Of a stretch of DNA of 5,655 nucleotides, positions 1 to 5,655 are shown in pieces. The stretch spans positions 1 to 5,655 of the forward strand of contig CALKFX010000126.1 in the NCBI GenBank assembly GCA_938084875.1, given 5' to 3'. The DNA comes from an uncultured Flavobacteriales bacterium. GTDB taxonomy: Bacteria > Bacteroidota > Bacteroidia > Flavobacteriales_D > Parvicellaceae. Within the stretch, counting starts at the first letter, position 1; every line of letters begins with the position of its first letter. The position numbers and the translations under genes are program-made. The notes under the pieces were generated by a model. The model made no database searches. It saw only the letters and a list, made by a program, of their open reading frames with translations, and had not been told where the DNA came from.

Positions 1-551
1 AGATCTTTCTTGGTTTTAACTTTTATTAGACTGCTTTTATTTGGAAGATTTCTTATAACTAATGGCCTTACTTTATAATCTTTAAAGTACAAATCTGAAA
101 TAGATTCATTTACAGTAAAAACATACTTTAATTTTGGGAAGATAAAACTCTCTATAGAAGACCAAACTTTTTGAACAAAATATCTGTTTTGAATTTCTGG
201 CACCCCCAAAAAATACTCATGAGAATCGTAAACTAGCTTTTTTTTGAAAATAAATGCAGTAAGCCACATTGGAAGCAATGTATCCAAGTCGTTGGAATGG
301 TAAATATCAAATCTTCTGTATAAAAGAAAAAAAAACAATCTTAAATTATATTCCATATAAAACAATGCGCCTTTATTAAAAATTAGTTTGAAGCGAATTG
401 TTTTATAGGGTCTTTTGATGTTTAGAGAATGTTGCAATTGCCTGCCAACCAAAGTTATATTAAAATTATTTTTGGTTAGCGTTTCACACACTTTCTTAAC
501 CCGCTGATCATTAGCCAAGTCATTTGTTACAGAAATTATTACTTTTTTAAT
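1..551 (-). CDS. GT-B family glycosyltransferase, N-terminal half (partial at left edge)
   Basis: An open frame runs from about base 551 off the left edge, giving 183 codons of an enzyme that is usually about 360-380 residues. What is seen: a start-proximal beta strand and glycine-poor loop reading KKVIISVTNDL (residues 2-12), then DQRV (15-18), LVGR (34-37), FNKG (58-61), SNDLDTLLP (86-94), YDSHEYF (108-114), a KVW...IE...FPKLK stretch (128-142) and VIRNLP (165-170). I recognise this pattern from Bacteroidota glycosyltransferases with an N-terminal GT4-type Rossmann domain. The C-terminal donor-nucleotide domain lies outside the window, so donor and acceptor cannot be told; a role in a cell-surface polysaccharide or glycoconjugate is inference. 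The start is odd: no ATG, GTG or TTG lies between the upstream in-frame stop (TAA at 594-596) and the conserved KKVIISVTNDL. An ATT at 549-551 sits exactly where family members have their initial Met, so I place the start there. It is divergent from murB. Confidence 0.85.
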   Translation of the reverse strand, partial: MKKVIISVTNDLANDQRVKKVCETLTKNNFNITLVGRQLQHSLNIKRPYKTIRFKLIFNKGALFYMEYNLRLFFFLLYRRFDIYHSNDLDTLLPMWLTAFIFKKKLVYDSHEYFLGVPEIQNRYFVQKVWSSIESFIFPKLKYVFTVNESISDLYFKDYKVRPLVIRNLPNKSSLIKVKTKKD

Positions 552-566
552 AGCGTAGTAAATTAA

Positions 567-590
567 AGTATTACTAAAGTATGTAATATT
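567..590. repeat. Dyad with overlapping direct repeat; possible operator
   Basis: TATTAC (569-574) and GTAATA (583-588) are perfect inverted arms around an 8-base spacer, and the outer bases extend the symmetry with one wobble and one further pair. Overlapping it, TAAAGTAT occurs twice (564-571 and 575-582), 11 bases apart, about one helical turn. The second copy overlaps the candidate -7 element of the glycosyltransferase, where a repressor could act. AT-rich DNA yields such symmetry by chance, so this is only a suggestion. Confidence 0.25.
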
Positions 591-603
591 GTTTTAAGGA
601 CAA
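574..603 (-). promoter_or_regulatory. Candidate Bacteroidota-type promoter for the glycosyltransferase
   Basis: Read on the minus strand, TTG (601-603) is followed after 19 bases by TACTTTAG (574-581). The known Bacteroidota primary-sigma consensus is a TTG or TTTG -33 element about 19-21 bases from TAnnTTTG. Five of the six fixed -7 positions match. Transcription would begin near 567-570 and leave a leader of roughly 18 bases before the proposed ATT start. One mismatch in AT-rich DNA is weak evidence. Confidence 0.35.
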
Positions 604-630
604 GCATATTAAAATCCAAGAAAATATAAT

Positions 631-638
631 TAGGTTTG
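631..638 (+). promoter_or_regulatory. Candidate -7 promoter element for murB
   Basis: TAGGTTTG fits the Bacteroidota -7 consensus TAnnTTTG at all six fixed positions and ends five bases before the murB ATG. Transcription would start at or within a few bases of the ATG, giving a leaderless or almost leaderless mRNA. I find no TTG or TTTG at the expected -33 spacing (around 607-612), so half of the usual promoter is missing. Confidence 0.35.
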
Positions 639-643
639 TCTAG

Positions 644-1660
644 ATGAATATTATTGAAAATTATCCATTATTAAAGCTAAATACATTTGGAATAGATGTT
701 AAAGCTAAATATTTCGTATCTATAAATACAGTTAATGAATTAATAGAACTAACAAAAACTAAAGTGTTTAAGGACTTGCGGTTACTTATTCTAGGGGGTG
801 GAAGTAATATTCTTTTCACAAAAGATTTTGATGGGCTAGTAATATTAAATAATATAAATGGAAAAGAAATTATTGACCAAACCCAACAGTCTATTTTTTT
901 AAAGATTGGTGCTGGAGAGAATTGGCACGAATTGGTTATGTACACTGTAGATAACGGATGGGGAGGAATTGAAAACCTAAGTTTAATTCCAGGAAATACT
1001 GGAACTGCTCCAATGCAAAATATTGGTGCCTATGGAGTAGAAATTAAAGAAACATTTGTAGAGCTTGAGGCATTGGAAATTTCATCTGGAAAGATTATTA
1101 AGTTTAATAATTCTGATTGTGAATTTGGATACAGAGAGAGTATATTTAAAAACAAGATAAAAAATCAATATATTATTCTTAATATCACTCTTGAACTAAA
1201 GAAAAATCCTGTATTAAATATTAATTATGGGGATGTTAAAGCAATATTAGAAAGTCAAAATATAAAGAATCCAGCTATCAAAGAAGTAAGTAATGCTATT
1301 ATTAGCATACGACAAAGTAAGCTTCCCGATCCAAAAAAAATTGGAAATAGTGGGAGTTTTTTTAAAAACCCGATTGTTAGTTTAAATCAACTTGAATTTA
1401 TAAAGAAAAAATATCCAAATGTTGTAAACTACGAAATCAACGAAAATGAGTTTAAAATTGCAGCAGGGTGGATGATAGAAAAAGCAGGGTGGAAAGGCAG
1501 GAAATTTAACAACTATGGAGTTCACGAAAAACAAGCTCTTGTATTAGTCAATTACGGTCTTGCAAATGGAATGGAAATATTAAATTTGTCAGAAGAAATT
1601 ATTTTAGATATAAAAGACAAGTTTGGAATAACACTTGAAAGAGAAGTTAATATTATTTAG
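644..1660 (+). CDS. murB: UDP-N-acetylenolpyruvoylglucosamine reductase (MurB)
   Basis: MurB is the cytoplasmic flavoenzyme that uses NADPH to reduce UDP-GlcNAc-enolpyruvate to UDP-N-acetylmuramate, the second committed step of peptidoglycan precursor synthesis. At 338 residues it is full length (E. coli about 342). The FAD-binding domain holds NTFG (13-16), LILGGGSN (48-55), GAGENW (89-94) and IPGNTGTAPMQNIGAYGVEI (115-134). GYRES (162-166) carries the arginine equivalent to E. coli Arg159. NYGD (194-197) supplies the tyrosine-loop signature of type I enzymes. GNSGSFFKNP (234-243) contains Ser238, equivalent to the proton donor Ser229. AGWMIEKAGWKG (274-285), GVHEKQALVLVN (292-303) and the final LEREV (331-335), with Glu334 matching Glu325, complete the active site. 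The ATG at 644 is chosen because an in-frame TAG directly precedes it and the N-terminus fits the family. No Shine-Dalgarno sequence is visible. The last 8 bases overlap the end of the convergent secreted-protein gene. Confidence 0.97.
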   Translation: MNIIENYPLLKLNTFGIDVKAKYFVSINTVNELIELTKTKVFKDLRLLILGGGSNILFTKDFDGLVILNNINGKEIIDQTQQSIFLKIGAGENWHELVMYTVDNGWGGIENLSLIPGNTGTAPMQNIGAYGVEIKETFVELEALEISSGKIIKFNNSDCEFGYRESIFKNKIKNQYIILNITLELKKNPVLNINYGDVKAILESQNIKNPAIKEVSNAIISIRQSKLPDPKKIGNSGSFFKNPIVSLNQLEFIKKKYPNVVNYEINENEFKIAAGWMIEKAGWKGRKFNNYGVHEKQALVLVNYGLANGMEILNLSEEIILDIKDKFGITLEREVNII

Positions 1661-1691
1661 CTACAGCAAGCATAATATTAGTTGATTTCTC
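1641..1691. terminator. Imperfect hairpin over the convergent gene ends; possible bidirectional terminator
   Basis: TAATATTAT (1648-1656) pairs perfectly with ATAATATTA (1672-1680). Inside, GCT (1660-1662) can pair with AGC (1669-1671) around a 6-base loop. Outside, GAGAA (1641-1645) can pair with TTCTC (1687-1691) across an unpaired internal loop. The structure lies exactly where murB and the minus-strand secreted-protein gene converge and includes both stop codons. The main stem is all A-T and no long T tract follows on either strand, so it would be a weak intrinsic terminator. Confidence 0.35.
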
Positions 1692-3101
1692 ATTCAAAAC
1701 AGCAAAATAAGATGGTCCCTTAGAATTTGGGTTAAGCTGATTTGGGAAAAAAGCATACTTTTCAGAATCCTTCCCTGGAAAATTGATGGAATTAATATAT
1801 TCCTGAGCAACTCCAGCCAATGTGAACTCTACATGTTTAGTCCCACAATAATTTAAAATTCCATACTCAGCTGGAACTCCTTTTCTCAAACTCAAATTTT
1901 GCAAATCGTTGTAGAAGTATTTTTTGAAATTGTAAGAATTAACTGAAAAGGTACCAATGAAACTTAAATCTTTGTGCTTTTGATTTAAAGAAACTGGACT
2001 TCCCCATATGAAATTACCATTTTTGTTAAATTTCACAACAAAAAACCCACTAGACACCCAGTAAGTTTCTTGTTTAATAGTAGCTTTTGATATGTTTTGT
2101 GACAATAAATAATAGTTGCCGATACTATCTAGGCTAAAATCAGTAATTATAAATCTGTCTAATCCAAAACCACTTTCCTTTATTTCTTTTGAAGACTTGA
2201 AAGCTCTTACAATATTTTCAGTTAATGAATATTGATTTTTATGAATCAAGTTTAAATCCTCATCGTATCTTAGAAGAAAGAATCCTTCGAAATTAAACCG
2301 AATAGGGGAAGAGTAAAAACCAGAAATAACTAGCTCATCTTTGGAGTTAAAAAAATAATCTAATGCTGCTATTTTTCTATTATTTAATTTTATTTGAACT
2401 TCAGAAATTATGTCTTGACCTAGTTTGTAGATGTAAAAATTGTTTCCTTTTTTCCAAAATTTCTTAAGTAGGTAAACAACTCCGTTATTAGATAATAAAA
2501 TCTTATTGTCTCTCTTAGAAGTAAATAATAAATCTAATTTATTGTATACCTCCTTAACAATATTCAGTTTATTATCAATGGTAATTGTTCTTATATCTTC
2601 CTGCTTGCCATTTTGATATGGGAGTTCTACAAGAAAATGAAATTTATTTTCGAAGATCTTTTCACCAAGAATATAATTGGAGGGATATCCAGACTTGTTT
2701 TTTTCAGTAAATAAGTTTTTAGGGGGCTGAAAGTTAGAAGTAATATCTAATACTCTGCATTTTAAAATGGTTTCAACACCATTGTTTAAAGAAGTGAAAA
2801 GATAGATTTCATCAAAAATGTGTCTTATGCCAAGAAAATTTTCGTCCTTTAATAAAACATTGAAGTGATTTACATCGTCTAGATGGCTGTCAAAAATATT
2901 TACTTTTAAATCACAAGATGTAGAATTTATTTTTTTTTGAAAAAGAATATTATTGGAATTGTAACTAATACAAGAATATGGTTTGTAGTCTTTAGAATAA
3001 GGAAAATGTTGGGAAAAACTAAGATTCAGTTTTTGTGATGACCCAAATAAAACCATGAAACTAAATAATATGAAGAAAGATATTTTTACTCTAGAGATCA
3101 A
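1653..3101 (-). CDS. Secreted protein of unknown function with beta-propeller-like repeats
   Basis: I do not recognise this 482-residue protein. It begins with a Sec signal peptide: Arg4 and Lys6, a hydrophobic core at about 7-19, then GSSQ (20-23), with likely cleavage between Ser22 and Gln23. There is no lipobox cysteine, so it is probably periplasmic or released. The rest has no further membrane segment and is rich in alternating hydrophobic and polar strands with many Asn, Lys, Phe and Tyr. Two segments align well: residues 273-293 (GFFLLRYDEDLNLI...YSL) and 352-372 (GFFVVKFNKNGNFIW...VSL). A weaker third copy may begin near 221 (FYIYKLGQDII). These alternate with strand pairs such as DELVISGF (255-262) and GNYYLLSQ (328-335), as in beta-propeller blades; the fold is inference. 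No C-terminal sorting domain is evident. The start is TTG: an in-frame TAA lies two codons upstream, and the first ATG (3054-3056, codon 16) would destroy the signal peptide. It lies 46 bases downstream of sufD, so read-through from suf is possible. Confidence 0.8.
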   Translation of the reverse strand: MISRVKISFFILFSFMVLFGSSQKLNLSFSQHFPYSKDYKPYSCISYNSNNILFQKKINSTSCDLKVNIFDSHLDDVNHFNVLLKDENFLGIRHIFDEIYLFTSLNNGVETILKCRVLDITSNFQPPKNLFTEKNKSGYPSNYILGEKIFENKFHFLVELPYQNGKQEDIRTITIDNKLNIVKEVYNKLDLLFTSKRDNKILLSNNGVVYLLKKFWKKGNNFYIYKLGQDIISEVQIKLNNRKIAALDYFFNSKDELVISGFYSSPIRFNFEGFFLLRYDEDLNLIHKNQYSLTENIVRAFKSSKEIKESGFGLDRFIITDFSLDSIGNYYLLSQNISKATIKQETYWVSSGFFVVKFNKNGNFIWGSPVSLNQKHKDLSFIGTFSVNSYNFKKYFYNDLQNLSLRKGVPAEYGILNYCGTKHVEFTLAGVAQEYINSINFPGKDSEKYAFFPNQLNPNSKGPSYFAVLNEKSTNIMLAVAK

Positions 3102-3147
3102 AATTTATTTATATCCCAAAGTAAGACAAACTCTAAATAAATAACAA
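3102..3147. promoter_or_regulatory. Gap between sufD and the secreted-protein gene; weak candidate promoter
   Basis: On the minus strand, TTG (3145-3147) and TACTTTGG (3116-3123) are separated by 21 bases, and five of six fixed positions of the Bacteroidota -7 consensus match. A transcript would begin about 10 bases before the TTG start. No hairpin that could end the suf transcript is visible here, so the downstream gene could equally be read from the suf promoter. Confidence 0.2.
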
Positions 3148-4359
3148 TTAATATTTAAGTAATCTTTTAAGGATAAACTCTTTATACTCTGAATCATTAG
3201 ATTTTTCAATTACCTCATTGATAAATCCTAACGTCATTAACTCTAAAGATTTTTTTACACTTAATCCTCTAGATCTTAAATAAAATAATGCTTCCTCATC
3301 AAATCTACCAGTAGTTGAACCATGACTACATCTTACATCATCTGCATAAATTTCTAGTTCTGGCTTAGAATAAATCTTGGATTCATCATCTAAAAGAATA
3401 TTATTATTTTTTTGAAATGCTTCAATTTTTTGAGCATCTTGATGGACAATAACTTTTCCATTAAATACCCCCACACCACTTTCTTTAATTACCCCTTTGT
3501 AATTTTCGAATGATTTACAATCTGCAACAAAATGATTAATAGTCGTATGGTTGTCAAAATGTTGTTTTTCTGTAGGTGCGAAAACTCCATTAAGTTCACT
3601 ATGGCAATTCTTCCCATTTACATTATTGAAAACATCATTTCTTAGAATAACACCCGATGCAGAAAAAGTATTCATAATGAATTTACTATCATGATTTTGA
3701 TCTATAAACTCATTACAAAAATTGAAATTTTGATTAAGATCTTGGAATTTATCAATAGTTAAAGAGCTATTAATTTTCATAGTCACCTCATTTCGGTGAT
3801 TGATAAAGCCGTCTTTACTATTAGAACTTCCTAAAAAATACTGTCTTATATGAAGCTTGGAATTTTCAAAAACATCAATATTAAATTGGGTATTGGAAAT
3901 ACAATTATCATCGGAAATAATATTCACAAAATTTATAGGCTCATTTATACTAATATTGGGTTTTATTTTTAAAACTACTTTTTCAGTTAAAAAACTTGCG
4001 TTAAGATTATTGAAATAATCTTTTTGGGTTGGTTCTTGAGAATTGTTATCAATATCAGCACCATTGAGAAATAACAATTCAATTTCCTTTAAATCTATAA
4101 TATTGGATAAGCTAGAATTATATTTTCCATTTTCCAATACAATTACAAGTCCTTCAATTTTTGGAAGACCTAGAGAGCTAAGATGCTCAGTTTTAAAATT
4201 AAATTGATTGTGAAAATTAATTTTCTTTAGAGCTCTTAACGGAGTGTATTTCCATCTTTCGTCTTTTCTATTTGGAAAAGAGCCTAGAGTTAAATCATCT
4301 AAATCTAATTTAGAATTTTCCTTTAGAAATGAATTATGAGTTAGATTTTTAATAATCAA
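3148..4359 (-). CDS. sufD: Fe-S cluster assembly scaffold subunit SufD
   Basis: SufD pairs with SufB in the cytoplasmic SufBC2D complex, where clusters are built from persulfide sulfur and iron before transfer to target proteins. The 403-residue product shows the family pattern: an N-terminal FPNRKDERWKYTPL (28-41), a long beta-helix core, then DNHTTINHFVADC (269-281), NYKGVI (286-291), FNGKVIVHQDAQKIEAFQ (299-316), LLDDESKIYSKPELEIYADD (322-341) and the diagnostic CSHGSTTG (344-351) and DEEALFYLRSRG (354-365). His346 fits the conserved SufD histidine at the SufB interface. The segment before the WKYTPL motif is about 36 residues, which seems short for the family. The start is non-ATG: from the sufC stop to the motif there is no ATG, so TTG at 4357-4359 is used here, with an ATT at 4372-4374 as the alternative. 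It follows sufC after 21 bases, in the same operon. The family call is firm; the start is less so. Confidence 0.95.
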   Translation of the reverse strand: MIIKNLTHNSFLKENSKLDLDDLTLGSFPNRKDERWKYTPLRALKKINFHNQFNFKTEHLSSLGLPKIEGLVIVLENGKYNSSLSNIIDLKEIELLFLNGADIDNNSQEPTQKDYFNNLNASFLTEKVVLKIKPNISINEPINFVNIISDDNCISNTQFNIDVFENSKLHIRQYFLGSSNSKDGFINHRNEVTMKINSSLTIDKFQDLNQNFNFCNEFIDQNHDSKFIMNTFSASGVILRNDVFNNVNGKNCHSELNGVFAPTEKQHFDNHTTINHFVADCKSFENYKGVIKESGVGVFNGKVIVHQDAQKIEAFQKNNNILLDDESKIYSKPELEIYADDVRCSHGSTTGRFDEEALFYLRSRGLSVKKSLELMTLGFINEVIEKSNDSEYKEFILKRLLKY

Positions 4360-4380
4360 TTGGATAACTTTAATAGAGTT

Positions 4381-5145
4381 TTAAATATTTTCACCAGTTT
4401 TTAACCAATCGTATCCTTTTATTTCTAACTCTAGTGCTAAAGATTTATCGCCTGATTTTATGATTTTTCCCTCGTTTAAAACATGGACAAAATCTGGGAC
4501 AATATAATCAAGTAGTCTTTGGTAATGAGTGATTACAACCGTGGCATTTTCTGAAGATTTAAGTTTATTAACTCCATTTGCTACAATTTTCAATGCATCG
4601 ATGTCCAAACCTGAATCTGTTTCGTCTAAAATTGATAATTTAGGATCGAGCATTGCCATTTGAAAAATCTCATTTCTTTTCTTTTCACCACCTGAAAAAC
4701 CTTCGTTTACTGATCTATTTTTAAGTTTATTATTTAAGCCTACAAGTTCTGATTTTTCGGCAACCATTTTCAAAAAATCTTTTGCGGGGATAGGATCTAT
4801 TCCATAATACTTATTTCTTTCGTTAAGTGCAGTTCTTAAAAAATTAATATTGCTAACGCCAGGAATTTCAACTGGATACTGAAATGCTAAAAACATTCCT
4901 TTCCAAGATCTTTCCTCTGGACTCATTTCAGAAATCTCTTCTCCCAAAAAATTAATTGATCCATTGGTAACTTCATAATTTTTATTTCCAGCTAAGACAG
5001 ACGAAAGTGTACTTTTTCCTGAACCGTTAGGGCCCATGATCGCATGAACTTCCCCCTTTTTAATTTTAAGATTTAATCCTTGAAGAATCTTTTGATTATC
5101 AATATTACACTCTAAATCTTTAATTTCTATTAGTATTTCACTCAT
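4381..5145 (-). CDS. sufC: Fe-S cluster assembly ATPase SufC
   Basis: SufC is the cytoplasmic ABC-type ATPase of the SufBC2D complex; ATP binding and dimerisation drive a shape change in SufB-SufD that allows cluster assembly. It has no membrane partner. The 254-residue length is typical. Motifs in order: Walker A GPNGSGKST (38-46), Q-loop Gln89 in FLAFQYPVEIPGV (85-97), where the PxEIPG context is characteristic of SufC, ABC signature FSGGEKKRNE (150-159), Walker B and catalytic glutamate LSILDETD (170-177, Glu175), D-loop SGLD (178-181) and switch histidine His207 in ITHYQR (205-210). All ATPase residues are present, so it should be active. It starts at ATG, 9 bases after the sufB stop. An AGGA inside the last codons of sufB lies about 12 bases upstream, at most a weak ribosome site. 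Confidence 0.97.
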   Translation of the reverse strand: MSEILIEIKDLECNIDNQKILQGLNLKIKKGEVHAIMGPNGSGKSTLSSVLAGNKNYEVTNGSINFLGEEISEMSPEERSWKGMFLAFQYPVEIPGVSNINFLRTALNERNKYYGIDPIPAKDFLKMVAEKSELVGLNNKLKNRSVNEGFSGGEKKRNEIFQMAMLDPKLSILDETDSGLDIDALKIVANGVNKLKSSENATVVITHYQRLLDYIVPDFVHVLNEGKIIKSGDKSLALELEIKGYDWLKTGENI

Positions 5146-5154
5146 GATTAAAAT

Positions 5155-5655
5155 TTATCCTACAGAACCTTCTAAACTAATTTCTAATAATTTCTGGGCT
5201 TCGACTGCAAACTCCATTGGCAACTTATTTAAAACTTCTTTTGCATATCCGTTTACAATTAAACTAATTGCTTTTTCTTCACTAATTCCTCTTTGCATAC
5301 AATAAAATAGTTGATCTTCTCCGATTTTAGAAGTGGTTGCTTCATGCTCAACGGTAGCTGTTGGATTCTCGCATTCGATATATGGAAAAGTATGTGCACC
5401 ACATTGGTCAGTCATAAGTAGTGAATCACACTGAGAAAAGTTTCTTGAGTTTTTTGCTCCTTTCCCTATTTTTACCAAACCACGATAACTATTTTGACTT
5501 TTCCCTGAAGAAATACCTTTGGATATAATGGTGGATTTTGTGTTTTTTCCAATATGAATCATTTTAGTTCCTGTATCGGCCTGTTGAAAGTTGTTGGTAA
5601 CTGCAACAGAATAAAATTCGCCAATAGAATGATCTCCTTTAAGAATACATGAAGG
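5155..5655 (-). CDS. sufB: Fe-S cluster assembly scaffold SufB, C-terminal third (partial at right edge)
   Basis: SufB is the main scaffold of the SufBC2D complex, accepting sulfur and holding the nascent cluster with SufD. The frame is open from the right edge to TAA at 5155-5157, giving 166 residues of a protein that is usually about 470-490. It enters at PSCILKGD and continues through GEFYSVAVTNN, ADTGTKMIHIGKNTKS and SYRGLV, all typical of SufB. Then come CDSLLMTDQCGAHTFPYIE, with the conserved cysteine of the CGAHT motif, VEHEATTSKIGEDQLFY, the conserved glutamate region, and the canonical end FAVEAQKLLEISLEGSVG. The Met encoded at 5560-5562 is internal (TGTKMIHIG), not a start. It is the first visible gene of the operon; its promoter and N-terminal two thirds are outside the window. 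Confidence 0.96.
   Translation of the reverse strand, partial: PSCILKGDHSIGEFYSVAVTNNFQQADTGTKMIHIGKNTKSTIISKGISSGKSQNSYRGLVKIGKGAKNSRNFSQCDSLLMTDQCGAHTFPYIECENPTATVEHEATTSKIGEDQLFYCMQRGISEEKAISLIVNGYAKEVLNKLPMEFAVEAQKLLEISLEGSVG

Larger units (their letters stand above)
552..643. promoter_or_regulatory. Divergent intergenic region between glycosyltransferase and murB
   Basis: These 92 bases separate two divergently read genes, so they must hold both promoters unless each gene is read from further away. The stretch is very AT-rich and has no Shine-Dalgarno-like sequence in front of either gene. It contains a candidate -7 element for each direction and a dyad with an overlapping direct repeat, listed separately. 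No convincing gene lies in it; the one ATG-initiated minus-strand frame has only 14 codons. Confidence 0.7.

Noticed and set aside
327..335. Run of nine A (nine T on the coding strand) in the glycosyltransferase; possible phase-variation tract
   Set aside because: It encodes FFF in frame within a normal family segment. Similar 8-9 base runs occur in murB (near 1336) and the secreted-protein gene (2930-2938), as expected for such AT-rich DNA.
563..607. 14-codon ATG-initiated minus-strand frame just upstream of the glycosyltransferase (possible leader peptide)
   Set aside because: It is very short and in another frame, has no ribosome site, and shows no attenuator hairpin after it. It was also considered as the true glycosyltransferase start, but it stops before the gene and is not in frame.
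661..945. 94-codon open frame on the minus strand inside murB
   Set aside because: It lies wholly antisense to a strongly supported murB and has no recognisable domain; it is a shadow of the AT-rich coding strand.
1653..1900. Type IX secretion sorting domain at the C-terminus of the secreted protein
   Set aside because: The C-terminal residues lack the usual pattern of a sorting domain after a spacer and end in an ordinary strand-like segment (NIMLAVAK).
2930..2938. A9 tract in the secreted-protein gene as a programmed frameshift site
   Set aside because: The zero frame continues normally for over 400 codons and the alternative frames give no conserved product; no stimulatory structure is seen.
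5155..5562. SufB fragment read as a complete 135-residue gene starting at the Met at 5560-5562
   Set aside because: The frame continues without a stop to the window edge and the upstream residues are typical SufB (GEFYSVAVTNN, ADTGTK), so this Met is internal.

Overview
The window looks like chromosomal DNA from a low-GC member of the Bacteroidota, probably Flavobacteriales-like. The base composition is strongly AT-rich by eye. The Suf proteins, MurB and the glycosyltransferase all read like Bacteroidota family members. Shine-Dalgarno sequences are weak or absent, and one good match to the Bacteroidota -7 promoter element (TAnnTTTG) lies just before murB. This assignment rests on recognition of protein families, not on a search.

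Layout from left to right: (1) the N-terminal half of a GT-B glycosyltransferase on the minus strand, cut by the left edge; (2) a 92-base divergent intergenic region with candidate promoters and a dyad; (3) murB on the plus strand, complete; (4) a complete unrecognised secreted protein of 482 residues on the minus strand, whose end overlaps the end of murB by 8 bases, with an imperfect hairpin over the overlap; (5) the minus-strand suf operon, transcribed sufB (C-terminal third only, cut by the right edge), then sufC, then sufD, with gaps of 9 and 21 bases. There are no RNA genes, mobile elements, CRISPR arrays or long repeats.

Functionally, SufB, SufC and SufD form the SufBC2D scaffold that assembles Fe-S clusters. 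MurB makes UDP-N-acetylmuramate for peptidoglycan. The glycosyltransferase probably works on a cell-surface glycan. The secreted protein has a Sec signal and a repeated beta-strand pattern that suggests a propeller-like fold, but its role is unknown. It may be co-transcribed with suf because only 46 bases separate them.

This is mostly a housekeeping region and I do not see a new multi-gene system. The points most worth checking are the apparent non-ATG starts (ATT for the glycosyltransferase, TTG for sufD and for the secreted protein), the unknown secreted protein, and the hairpin at the convergent gene overlap.
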